From: Bicyclus anynana
Lineage: Eukaryota; Arthropoda; Insecta; Lepidoptera; Nymphalidae
Assembly: GCF_947172395.1 (NCBI RefSeq)
Contig: NC_069090.1
Location: forward strand, 4,474,291-4,538,290
Direction: 5' to 3'
DNA: 64,000 bases
Shown here: positions 47,001 through 58,139 of the stretch, one piece after another
How positions within the stretch are numbered: the stretch's first letter is position 1
How the letters are laid out: every line of letters starts with the position of its first letter
Notes under the pieces: generated by a model
Seen by the model: only the letters and a program-made list of their open reading frames with translations
The model's database searches: none
Told to the model about the DNA's origin: nothing
Program-made: the position numbers and the translations under genes

Positions 47001-49713
47001 TCACAATGCTCTCCGGGTCGTAGGGTGGGGGATATACTCTCTCTTCTATGTAACTTCTGGGCGCATTGCTGTATGCTGTCGATACGTGGACCAGGGCCTA
47101 AATGTTTAAACAATTAATACAAGTTTAAATTTTAAATAAGTAGAAATGTTAAGATGTTGAAGCGGAAAACCGAGTGACAAAGTGACAAAGACTACATAAA
47201 GTTTTATTTTGGTTTGGTTTCAATTGTAACTACTCTCTCTTTAGATAACGAGTAAAACAATTAAGTTATGTTTTACTCTTTATCTAAAGTAGGTTGGCGA
47301 AAGTGGGAGTCACACTCTGAAGTGTTGTACACTCATATATTTATATTAATTAAAACTATTATTTTATAAGATGCTTGTAAAAAAATATTGAGATTTTACA
47401 GAACGGGAACTAAAAGAAAAAAATGCATTTTATTAACAGAAAAAATCGTCTGCAAAAGCGCCTTGTCGTATTTATAAAGCAATCACGCAGTTGTATGTCA
47501 GTGGCGATGTTTTTCACACTTATGTATAGATAGGGTACCTACTAATTTAAGATATATCTTTTTCTCCCTGCTTTGTAAGACTGCTTACCGTTTACTTTTA
47601 TCTTAATTTAACCACGACAAACAACTATTAATAGGTTTCCATTATGCACGCTACTTCTATCAGCTAGTCCCAAAATACATGCAATTTCGCCATTCTCCTT
47701 TAATAAATTCAGTTGACTCATGATAGAAATTGTTGGGCAGCTTCACATTTTAAAATGTGATTCCAAATGTCCATTTTAACAGCGATTTTATCGCTGTTAG
47801 AAAATCGCTGTTAAAGTGGACGGCATGAGGGACGGCAATGCCCTCGCCAAGTCAAGCAAAAAAGCGACTCGAACGTCATCATCACGACCATTCTTTGCTT
47901 GAATGAGCATAATTTTCAGTATTCCTTACTTTAAGTAACGGCATATCTTCAGCCAACTTCAACAGTGTAGCAGTCCCTTGTACGTTCAAGGTAGTCGCAG
48001 CATGGAGAGGTTCAGTGAACTTCACCGTTGCCGCCGAATGGAAAATGGTGTGGCATTTCTTCAGCAGCAACTGCTGGTCTGCGCTGACCCCCAGGTTGGG
48101 GGCCGACACGTCGCCGGTGATGGGGTACAGCTTGCTCAAACGTTCAGGCCACTTCGCCCTGATGCGATCGAAAACCTGGAACAATTTTCTTGGATTAAGT
48201 TTACTACTTAGATAATAATAGGCATAAGTACTTGTAGAGCTTACTGTGCCATAGGAGACTAGCATTCCGAAGAACCACAGTATAAAAGTGAATAAATTAT
48301 TATGATCTGAATAAAAAATGGCAATGTGGTTAATCTGTACGCCGCAGAAGTAAGTGCGAGCGGATTACCAGCACATTATCTCTATAACTTCTCTTCTTCT
48401 AAGAAATTTCCAGTAAAAATTATTAGTGAAGTTGTGTATACTCACCGTGCTCTCGGTCCCTCTCTGATTATCATTAACTGAAAGTGGTCGTAAATGAATT
48501 TAACTTTATAAAACCCAGCAACCCGTATTGGAGCACCGTAGTGGGTATAAGCTCTATATACTCTTTCCTATAAGGTAGAAGGCCTGGCCCTCTGGTGAGC
48601 CGTCAAAATAAGCTTTTAATGATGATGCAACAACGTACCTGATTCTTCAACAATTCCTTATACCTCTGGTCCACGCTAAGGCCGCGCTTGGGCCTCATCA
48701 GGATGTAGATGGTATTGATCCCAGGGCAACTCCTGAGAAGCTTCTCCAGTAAAGCCTTGCCGACGAAGCCGGTGCCACCAGTGACGAGGATGATGGAGTT
48801 ATGGAAATAATCGGCAATCCGTTCCTCAGGATACGCCTGGTTGAAATGTTCAGTGCCGATTTCGTTGAAATTCGGTGATAACAGATCATTGCCGTTAAGA
48901 CACTCCATGTTTTTTCTGAAAGAATGCAACATTTGATACAAGTAATTCATCTATAGCCTCTATAGCTCAACGGTAAGAGTGGTCGGACTCATCACCTATA
49001 CATCACTACATGAAAATGTTTTTATTTGAATAGGGATGATGACAGTTTTTTAAATTGTATGTAAATTAAGAGTATACTAATAGCAAAGGAATTTTGTAAA
49101 AGTAACAGGGTATCTGCGATCATTACTTTCGGAGCTACAGGGATTTAAACGGTCAGATTTGTGGCGCTGCCGCGGATCCCTGAAAAACGCTCCATATAAA
49201 ATGGCACGATTTAGTGACGTCGTTGGCTCGCTGATCGTTAGGTTTGTACGGGCGTTCAAACAAAATTACTAATATCTTTGTTAATTTTGCTTTTATGTTC
49301 ATGTCACATTTAATGTAAGGAAGCTAAAACTGTATGAATTTTCATCTAATTACGATAAAAAAAATTAATTGATTTTGAAATTTTATATTCATATTTATTT
49401 TGCAAATATCCAGACAATAGTTGCTTTTTATGTATAAATTAGTTAACATTGACCTTATTTACCGAATGTATCATAAAAATCAATATATTCAAACCTAGTC
49501 ATCAGCCCCATTCACTTATGTGGAGGGAAAGGGGTTAAAATTTTAATACACACAACATTAGCAACGTCCGCAAACGTTAGGTACATATCAAGGCGTTGAA
49601 ATTAAATAAAAATTTAAATATAAATAAATTACAAAAACATATACTCACCAAAGTGAAATAGGTAAAACAAAAATATTATTGCGTACTTACAAGTTTTCTA
49701 TATTTTCACACAT
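41063..49713 (-). CDS. FAR: Fatty acyl-CoA reductase (FAR2 of this window)
   Basis: Second FAR, on the opposite strand from FAR1. Exons on the - strand: 49713-49691 (tentative 8-residue first exon), 48915-48639, 48175-47930, 47097-46945, 45346-45247, 43732-43673, 43229-43097, 42122-42015, 41748-41618, 41402-41063 (stop). About 523 residues. Landmarks: LVTGGTGFVGKALLEKLLRSCP (Rossmann motif, residues 53-60), PITGDVSAPNLG, HSAATVKFTE, LVHVSTAYSN, catalytic Y240-x-x-x-K244 in NPYTLTKSLAES, IIRPSI, GWIDNVYGVT, DLVPVDMVVNSCILAAW, VYNVTSGSINPLQWG, MWYPNFAFTESRFVNTFW and the FAR_C end FNWDSYIGSYMLGIRRFILKD. If the 8-residue exon is not used, translation starts at 48908 (MECLNGND). As I read it, exon 41748-41618 is 131 nt where the phases demand 132, an apparent one-base loss near 41640. 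Either that base is misread or mis-assembled, or the copy is broken there. Confidence 0.9.
46470..46640 (-). repeat. SINE A, inverted, nearly full length
   Basis: AAAAGAATATTTGCCATATT to GGATCGAACCACCACCCTTC and GTTGAGCTACTGAGGCTTCA. In FAR2 between exons 47097-46945 and 45346-45247. Confidence 0.7.
49691..49713 (-). CDS. FAR: Candidate first coding exon of FAR2 (8 residues)
   Basis: On the - strand an ATG at 49713 opens MCENIEN plus two bases and is followed at once by a consensus donor GTAAGT. Spliced to the acceptor at 48916-48917 it reads on in frame as LKNMECLNGND into the main FAR2 exon. The next exon begins with 7 nt upstream of its own ATG, which are in frame with this exon. The alternative is that this is a noncoding exon and translation starts at 48908. 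The sequence supports splicing here; use of this ATG is inference. Confidence 0.5.
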
Positions 49714-50104
49714 TTTTGTTTTTCTTTTGTTTTTTTAAGGCGACGAAACTTCTTCCACAATATTACGGATCTGCAACAAGGATATTCCATTGTTAAGAAT
49801 CTTTGAGAACGTGAAAATTAAAAAGTAATCATAAAATAATAATAATACTACAGTCATTTTAACTATTGAATATGACGTGGGAGCCCAGAAAAGCTTAACT
49901 TCAAATTATCGACCAAGATTTCTTACGTGCATCATGAAAAAAAGGGTTAAATCCAGTTTTTAGAATAACTCGGTTCTCCTTTGCGATACAAAAATTTTTA
50001 CTCAATACTTTTTTGTTGCTCTTTGTACGTTCAAAAATTAAGGTCATTTACATTTTTCACCTATCTTGAACATCTGGCTATCTTTTCCGTCTTTTAGAGC
50101 ATAA

Positions 50105-50233
50105 TGTCAGCCACTGATGATCAAGTAAGCTCACATGCCTGCAGCGCTAACGGCTTTACAGCCGATAAAACTGATCGTAGAACTGATCAATCGATGCATG
50201 CATGACCAAATACACGATCAGTGGCTGACTTTA
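50105..50233. mobile_element. MITE related to 8936-9114
   Basis: GTCAGCCACTGATGATC and GATCAGTGGCTGAC form inverted ends. The inside shares GCAGCGCTAACGGCTTTACA and CCGATAAAACTGATCG with the element in FAR1 intron 1, though the outer termini differ. Confidence 0.55.
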
Positions 50234-50569
50234 GACGAGCCTAATTCTATGCCATCGAGTTTCTCAAAGTTTTCGCCCACACTCTTAATACATAACCTTT
50301 GTTCGCCTCACAAAAAAACCGGTAAAAATGTAACGTACATGGTTATATTGACACTGTTATGTAAAAGAATTTCATAATGTCCGGTTGTATGTATTTATGT
50401 TGACTCGAACATATAGTTTCTTTAAATGTAGGCATTCTGAGAAATAGATATATATAGTGTTGGGCAATCAATGTTTACAGACCCGGGTTAATTACTAGTA
50501 TCTGGTTCAACTAAATACCTACATATTCGTTACTGATGGATCCAAATAATAACAAGGCAGATTTGATTG

Positions 50570-50930
50570 GCCCTCATTAAAAGGCTTAAAGTCACTCAGC
50601 GGGCGATGGAGCGAGTTATGCTTGGAGTTTTTCTGCGTGATCGAATCATGGGAGATCCGCAGACGAACCAAAGTCACTGACATAGATCAGTGAGTCGCGA
50701 AGCTGAAGTGGTTATGGGCAAGGCATATAGTTCGAAGAGCCGATGAACGTTCGGTTCCCAAGGTGCTGGAATGGTGACCCCGCACCGGAAAGCGCAGTGT
50801 TGGTCGACCCCCCACCAGGTGGACCATGGACATGCTGGCGACTCGAGACCGTTTTGTTTGGATGTCCATGCAAGAGGCCTATGTTCAGCAGTGGACGTCA
50901 TTCGACTGTTACGGATGATTAGGTTTGACG
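50570..50930 (+). mobile_element. RTE-type LINE 3' end
   Basis: AAGTCACTCAGCGGGCGATG through GTGCTGGAATGGTGACCCCG to ATGCAAGAGGCCTATGTTCA and GTGGACGTCATTCGACTG. The most complete copy of this ORF end in the window, but with small deletions. Confidence 0.7.
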
Positions 50931-51190
50931 ATCTCATTGCATGTAGAGGGCGTAATGCGTTACAAAGAGGTCCTAATTCGATTTTTGTAGGGAGGGCATA
51001 CGTATGAACTAATAACCTACGCACGTGATTTTTTTGCTCCACCCTCCTCTTTGTCACAGCACGTCTGAGTAGTGAGACTCTCCCTCCTACTTTGACATCA
51101 CATTTTTTAAACATAATTTTTAGGTTAAACTATTACTTAGGTAATGTACAAACCAAAAAGCAATTTGGTAAGTCCTAGGTTCCTGGTAGA

Positions 51191-51440
51191 GACGTGATAG
51201 CCCAGTGGATATGACCTTGGCCTTCGATTCGGGGGGCATTGGTTTGAATCCGGTACGAGGCATGCACCTCTAACTTTTCAGTTATGTGCATTCTAAGAAT
51301 TTAAGTATCACTTGTCTCAAACGGTGAAGAAAAACATCGTGAGGAAACCTGTGTACCTGAAAATTTTCTTAATTCTCTAGGTGTGTGAAGAGCCTCGTGC
51401 TCAACAGTGAGTCGAATATGGGTTGTTAAAGATGATGTTG
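51191..51440 (+). repeat. SINE E, nearly full length
   Basis: CGTGATAGCCCAGTGGATAT at the head, GGTTTGAATCCGGTACGAGG, and the tail GAATATGGGTTGTTAAAGAT followed by a GATGATG run. Confidence 0.7.
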
Positions 51441-51769
51441 ATGAGGTACCATACATCATCACATAACGCTCCTCATCAATCTAGGGTACCTCTACCTACC
51501 ATATTGACTAGACCACAGAACAGACATCGCTAAAAGCTAACGCTTTTGTGGAGTAGACAAAACAGTACCTAAAATACTAGGCCGCGTATTAATATTCAAT
51601 AGTTCATATCGTGACATTACGCTGAACTAACAGAACACCATTCACTTAAAAAAAAATATGTGTGCAATTCCTAAATGAAAAAATCCGGACCTTCTCCTCG
51701 GACTTCCTGTATGGACTCCTTACGAATCTGAATTTTTGCAGATGCGAAACAAAATTGAGTCGCTTCAAA

Positions 51770-52120
51770 AAGCTCATAATTGGTTGAAGTATTTTAAAAG
51801 ATGTCACCAAACGTAGGATTCTGTTTGAATGTTAATCTCAAGAGACGTCAAAAGAGGTACAGGCCCTACATTTTAGTCAAAATGTTTGGCTTGGCCGTTT
51901 CTTTGATTTGAAACTCATTAGCGCGCCGGGGACCCTATCATTATACAGCATACACAGTCCTATAGCTAGGCGAGCTGTATATATAGGTCATTGAGTAACA
52001 AGCCATGAATTGTGGCTAGAAAATACATATTTGTAGACGTCTTGAGACTATGTTTCACACAGAATCTTACGTTTGGTGACATCTTGTTTAAAAACACTTT
52101 AACTACCAATGAGTCCTTTG
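51770..52120. mobile_element. MITE-like element with 27-base inverted blocks
   Basis: 51798-51824 (AAGATGTCACCAAACGTAGG + ATTCTGT) pairs with 52059-52085 with one mismatch. A second inverted pair lies inside (CTCAAGAGACGTC at 51837 and GACGTCTTGAG at 52036). Weaker pairing continues outward. Confidence 0.6.
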
Positions 52121-52904
52121 AAGAGTGTACACTAAGGTTTGTTTTGACACGTGATGCTGAAACTCGTATTTTTCATTAGAATGTATAGGATTTGTAGACC
52201 TAAGACTTAACACTTGACCGTTTGATAGAGTTAGATGTTGTTTATACGTATGCGTTCACTGATACGCATCGTAAATACCTCGTACAAAATGTTGGAAAAA
52301 TCCTAGGTTTTATTTTGTGAGAAATTTTTATTATTATCCTTTATTTAGGCCTAATTTTGATATAGGGCCCCTCCAAGGCACGCTACGCCACTGTGAAAAT
52401 CCCTACAAAAGGCCTATGTCCTACAGTGGACGTCCATCGGCTGATATGACGATGATGAATGGTCGTTAATGATTTAACATTATCGAACAAATCGCAAATC
52501 GCATTGGAGCAGTTTCATATCACCACTCCTATAGCGAGGGAGGCCTGACCATGACCATGTGAGCCCTTAAAATAGGCTGAAAAAATACTGATAAATGTCT
52601 ATATTATGTCTAGATTTACATACTAATAAACCCGATCGAATTTTTAAATTTTCATTTGTTTTATATTTTCAGCCACGGCAGCCATTTTCATGTTGAGGTT
52701 AACCATATACGCGGGAGATATAGTGCACAAGTGTGTGCGCAAGTACAGGTGCACACTTCACTCTCATAGTCCGATGGGCCGGCAGACTGACACGGCCGGT
52801 GAAACTATAGGACTGACTTTTTGTGCTCTCCGAGGTACGGAGGTGTACTAACATCTCCAACTTCCCAACTCCAGGCTGCTATTAAGATTTACATCATCAT
52901 TATC

Positions 52905-53455
52905 AAGCCATATTCTGCTCACTACTGAGCTCGAGTCTCCTCTCAGAATGAGAGGGGCTAGGCCAATAGTCCACCACGCTGGCCTAATGCGGATTGGCAG
53001 ACTTGACACACTCAGAGAATTAAGAAAATTCTCTGGTGTGCAGGTTTCCTCACGATGTTTTTCTTCACCGTTTGAGATACGTGATATTTAATTTCTTAAA
53101 ATGGACACAACTGAAAAGTTGGTGGTGCATGCCCCGGACCGGATTCGAGCCTACGCCTTTCAGAATCGGAGTCAGAGGTCATATCTACTGGAATGCATAG
53201 ATTTGAATCCGGTACGAGGCATGCACCTCCAACTTTTCAGTTTGGTGCATTTTAAGAAATGAAATATCACGTGTCTCAGACGGTGAAGGAAAAACATCGT
53301 ATGGAAACCTGCATATCAGAAAAAAATTCTTAATTCTCTGCATGTGTGAAGTCTGCTCATCCGCATTGGGCCAGCGTGGTGGACTATTGGCCTAACCCCT
53401 CTCATTGTGATAGGAGACTCGAGCTCAACAGTGAGCCGAATATGGGTTGTTAACA
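52905..53455. repeat. Two SINE E copies head to head
   Basis: An inverted copy (about 52905-53195) ends in its tRNA-like head and meets a + strand copy (about 53205-53455) that starts in its head. Together they form an inverted repeat of over 200 bases per arm. Confidence 0.7.
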
Positions 53456-53836
53456 ATGTATTTCTTTTTTCATTGGTTGTTAATGATAATGGTGACGAAG
53501 AGTATTGATGAGCGAGAAACTGTCCTGGGCCCATAAACCCTTGTCAAGCCTTATTTGCTACTAACAGACGCCCCGCGGTTTCACTCGTGTAGTTCTTGTT
53601 CCCGTTGGAATACGGAAGTAGAATATAGCTTTATGACACTCACAAATAAAGCGGCTTTTGATTGGCAAGTAAATCCAAATACCCCCTACAACCTTACAAA
53701 CGTTACCTCTTTGTAACAATAAAGTATCTAATAAGTACCTACTTTAAGAAATTTATTCATTTTCAAAAAATTCGTAAATAAACAAGTTTAGTTTAAAATA
53801 ATATAAAAACTATCTACTTAAATTGACTACCTAAAT

Positions 53837-54027
53837 CTATACTAATATTATAAAGCTGACGAGTTTGTTTGTTTGGTTGAACGCGCTAATCTCAGGAACT
53901 ACTAATCCGATTTGGAAAATTCTTTCAGTGTAGCCCATTTATTGACGAAGGCTATAGGCTAATATTATCCCCGTATTCTATTACGGCAGCGGGAACCATG
54001 TGGGTGACACCGCGGGGCGTCTACTAG
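53837..54027 (+). mobile_element. Helitron-like nonautonomous element
   Basis: Full-length copy from TATACTAATATTATAAAGCT to CGCGGGGCGTCTACTAG, with the GCGCTAATCTCAGGAACTAC block in the middle. Confidence 0.6.
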
Positions 54028-54329
54028 TTATATTTAAAGCCTTAGGCGTAGAATTCATCCGAATCGATGTCCATTGGTAAAGGAGGCTAGATAGATATAT
54101 CTGGCGGATATATTCTACAACAGAATAGTTGCTTGGCATTCGATATAAGCTTGGTGGTAGTTTTATCCCTGAAAAGCTCTCTGACAAAGAACTCTACTGC
54201 TTTACAAATCAAAAAGTTTTCACTTATCACAGCCCTAATTGGGTCTGAATTTAATCGAAGCATTTAATTTTATTTAAATTTGTTCTTTATAACTGAAGCG
54301 TGATATAATCTGCCTTCGAAGGCAGAGAT

Positions 54330-54725
54330 TATATCAACTTCCAACATTTCAATTATGTGCATTTAAAAAAAATAAATATCATGTGTCTTAAACGATTAAG
54401 GAAAAACAAAGAGACTTCCAACTTTTCACCAAAATCATGCACCACCACAACCTTGCACCAAAATTATGTGCATTAAAAAAAAATTAAATATCATATGTCT
54501 CAAACGATTAAGGAAAAACATCGTGAAAAAGGTTAAGCAAAAGCATACCTGAGAATTTGCTTAATTTTTTTAAATTCTCGATCCGCCAATCCGCATCGGA
54601 TTCGGCGTGGTAGACTATTCACCGAATCTAGAGTCTCTTAGACTAGAGTTTGAGAGTAACATCTCTCATTCTGAGAGGAGGCTCGTGCTCAACAGTAAGC
54701 CGAATAGGATTTGTTAATGATGTAT
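54330..54725 (+). repeat. SINE E with an internal duplication
   Basis: ATTATGTGCATTTAAAAAAA + ATAAATATCATGTGTC appears twice (about 54352 and 54466), the second with ATTAAATATCATATGTC. The rest of the body and tail follow once. Confidence 0.55.
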
Positions 54726-54867
54726 AATGATGATGAAATGAAAGTAACGATTCTACACCCGACTCGTTCGAGGTGTTACCTTGCGAGATAGTAGTGAGAA
54801 ATTCTATTTCTTATTTTCACATACAAATCTGATTGTACATTCAAAACAAATCAATTTTCAAATGCTT

Positions 54868-55270
54868 AATGGTAAAGGTGCCTATGTTCACCGAGATACC
54901 GGGTTCGATCTCCGCCCTCTGGTCAGTGGCGCGCACTCCATAGATGCACAAAACCTGTGCCTACCCTTTGTCCTCATTACGATTTACGAATTCGCATTAG
55001 AGAAGGATTTTTCCATTTTATACAAATCATACCCTAGTTAAACACCTTGTGCACGCCACTGCTCTGGACTAAATTGTCGTACCCACTTTTGACATTCATC
55101 ATCATCATATCAGCCGATGGACGTCCACTGCAGGACATAGGCCTTTTGTAGGGACTTCCAAACATCACGATACTGAGCCACCTGCATCCAGCGAATCCCT
55201 GCGACTCGCTTGATGACGTCAGTCCACCTGGAGGGAGGTCGGCCAACACTGCCCTTACTAGTGCGGGGTC
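54868..55270. repeat. SINE A interrupted by a hAT-like MITE, then inverted RTE end
   Basis: SINE A (+) is split. The head to 54924 (GGTTCGATCTCCGCCCTCTGG) and the remainder from 55062 (CTCTGGACTAAATTGTCGTA) flank a MITE at 54925-55061 (AGTGGCGCGCACTCC ... CTTGTGCACGCCACTG). The flanks CTCTGGTC and CTCTGGAC match at 7 of 8 bases, as expected for a hAT target duplication. An inverted RTE-type end follows (about 55100-55260). Confidence 0.65.
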
Positions 55271-55376
55271 GCTTTTGACATAATTACCGTAACTTGTAAC
55301 TTGTATTGAACCACTAATTCAGAACCCGATCAAGAAATTAACCCCTACAATCCAACAAACTTTACTATAATATTAA

Positions 55377-55670
55377 ACGACCTCTGCCTCCGATTCCGGA
55401 GGGTGTGGGTTCGAATCCGGTCCGGTGCATGCACCTCTAATTTTTCAGTTGTGTGTATTTTAAGAAATTAAATATCACGTATCAATCGGTGAAGAAATGA
55501 CATAGTGAGGAAACCTGCATACCAGAGAATTTTCTTAATTCTCTGCGTGTGTGAAGTCTGCCAATCCGCATTGGGTAAGCGTGGTGGACTATTTGCCTAA
55601 GCCCTCTCATTCTGAGAGGAGACTCGAGCTCAGCATTGAGCCGAATATGGGTTGATAATGATGATGATAT
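55377..55670 (+). repeat. SINE E, nearly full length
   Basis: From ACGACCTCTGCCTCCGATTC to GAATATGGGTTGATAATGAT and GATGATA. Confidence 0.7.
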
Positions 55671-56449
55671 ATTATATTACTATATATTAGTAGTTTAAAG
55701 TATAGTAAGCTAGTAAAGGATATGATTCTGATATTTTAACATCTAAAATAACGTACTGATTTCGCAAGTGTTTATAATTAACTTATTAGTCGAAAAAACC
55801 GCTGTAAAGGTAAAACAGTTAATTATTAAATACTTATATCCTGTGATTAAATATGTGAACTAAGTTCCTACTGATAGGAACTTAGTTTGCAATAATTTTA
55901 GTAAAACTTTGACTTTTAGAAAAAAAATACCAAATTAAAGAAGTAGGTTACTTATGTACTTTACCTATGTACTTTAGATAAAAAAAACAAAACGACAAAT
56001 TTGTTTACTACTAAACATTTTTTTTAGAAACGCCTACTCTGTTTTCATTTACAATGGAAAATCAATTAAATTTTGATGTTTAAAAAAAACTCACCGTTAA
56101 TATTGGGAAACACTGTTCGCCTTAGACAAGTAAAAACTTAAAAAAACTGTATTATATCATTGTTTTTTTCACTGCTGGCTTTACCGTCTTGGGCCGACGT
56201 TCGGCTTTCACTAGCGCCAAGTGTTCACGTAACTTCTGTGCAAGACTTTAAAAACATACGGCTCCTTACTCGGAGTGTACCTGCTGCGAATTTACTAACA
56301 ATAAACGTCATTCATTTTTACGACGTACTAATCTTTGCTAATGTCCATCTATTGCCTATTGCCTATTATTAGCATTATCATTATCAGTCGATGTACATAT
56401 TCTGCTGTACAAAGGATATACGCTTAGGCCTCTTGTAAGGTCGCATTTT

Positions 56450-56870
56450 TTATTTTTTTCTGATTGTGTAAGTGCCGTAGGCTCCATATGGAACCTCAGC
56501 GGCATCACCGGGGGGTTTGGGCGAGCGCAGAAGCACCGCCTGATGGGGCCCGAAAGCCGAAGCAGAGTAGATGGGCCTAACGACTCTCCTCCTCCTCTAA
56601 GGGCGTCTCCTCTGAAACACGGACCTCGGCTTAGAGGGCCGTTCGGGAAGGGTATTTTGGCCTGATTGTATCAGTCCGGGCACCCCCGAGATCGTGAGTT
56701 AAAAAGCCCACGTCTGGGTGACGTCAGATGTCGGGGACCTTGTCTTCGCCGGCGAAGACGCTGTGTAGCTTGTGTTTGTGTTGCCTGGGAAACGTTGTCG
56801 TTCGTTAGGATATAAGGGACATAAAGGGCATCGTCAGGATATAAATGATCATGCAAACGAAGGTCTTAAG
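56450..56870. repeat. Dispersed repeat N, second copy
   Basis: Inverted relative of 20400-20715: GTAGGCTCCATATGGAACCT, GCGTCTCCTCTGAAACACGG, GTCTTCGCCGGCGAAGACG, TGTTGCCTGGGAAACG. More of the element is present here than in FAR1 intron 8. Confidence 0.5.
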
Positions 56871-57349
56871 CTGCAATCCATTTGTTGTAACATCCTTAGT
56901 TTTTAAAGAATCCTCTTCTTTAAGAATCTTATTGTAAAAAATCTCTAACACCAATAGTTTTATAGTAATATCCATTAAGATCTTAAATCAAATAAAATTG
57001 AATTAGGTCTATAACCGCTATTTTAAAAATAAATTGTTTTTAACTTTTGCAATTGCTTATGCGCGGGTCGGAAATTTTTGCATATTTTTCTAGACGTAAT
57101 GGCGAGTCGAATCAGCTACCACCACCACACACGTATTATTTTTCGCGGTATCAGTATTTAACACTGTTTCCCAGATGTTGATTGGCTAAGCACTCTTCAT
57201 TATTGGGTGCAAACTCGCCAATCTCAAGAATATCAAAATTATACAATAAGTTTTATATGTTGGACATTCATAATGGGTCCCTAGCCAATTTCAAAAAGGA
57301 AATGCGTGTAGCTATTAATCTATTTTAATCATATTACATTATAATTTAT

Positions 57350-57616
57350 ATTTTATTTTTTTTGTTCATTTAAATGTACTCGTATTTTAATGCATGCGGT
57401 TTTTTTTTTTCTTTTAAATTTGTATTTATATTCTTTTACCTATGTATAGCTGTAAAACTGTTTAACTTTAACTTTAATTAGTATTATTAATATAAAGATA
57501 ATCTTATTATTTAGAGCATGTAGTGTTAACCTATAAGTGGCCCAACATTTTGCCTTGTTACCTATGTTATTAAAATATTATATAGCTTGTAAGAAATGTA
57601 AGGTTGTTGGTTAACC

Positions 57617-57645
<29 letters not shown>
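57350..57645 (+). mobile_element. Likely LINE 3' UTR with poly(A) tail
   Basis: AT-rich sequence ends in AACCAAATAAATT followed by about 20 A (57626-57645). AATAAA lies just before the A run, as in a processed transcript. No coding part seen upstream. Confidence 0.4.
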
Positions 57646-57648
<3 letters not shown>

Positions 57649-58139
57649 TGAAGGTCACGTCCACATTCCAGTCCCTACGCAGCTTTGTTCACAGTCCTTC
57701 TCCAAATAGTTCGGTTCAGCTTTTCTTATGGGTGCCTTAAGAGGAAACCAATTATACATTTATATATTTAATTAAGATTACAATGATGGAGCTAACTACA
57801 TGAGAGATACAAAAAGAAATAAATATAATAACAAAAGTGTAGAAAGAATAATTTAATATGAAAAATAGATAAATTATACAGTGCAAAATAAAAATAAATA
57901 TATTTCAAAGAAGGACTTTTGTTAATTTAACTTTGCAGGCATTGAATTCTACTTAGACGAAATTGCGGGTCTTCTATAAAGCTGAAGAGCTTGTTTGTTT
58001 GGTTTTAACACTCAAAGCTGTTTCTGAGCTTTGAGTGTTACTGTAAATTTAATATGACGATTAACATAATATACCGATTAAATAAATCTTCTTAAAATAA
58101 AGTCCATGGCCTTGGTCTTTTACGTCTCTTACATTTGTT

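Noticed and set aside
48015..48215. + strand frames at 47978-48215
   Set aside because: Shadows of the FAR2 exon 48175-47930 on the other strand.
50674..51114. 146-codon frame on the - strand as a gene
   Set aside because: It is the antisense of an RTE-type ORF end (50570-50930). The frame is long because of the GC-rich repeat.
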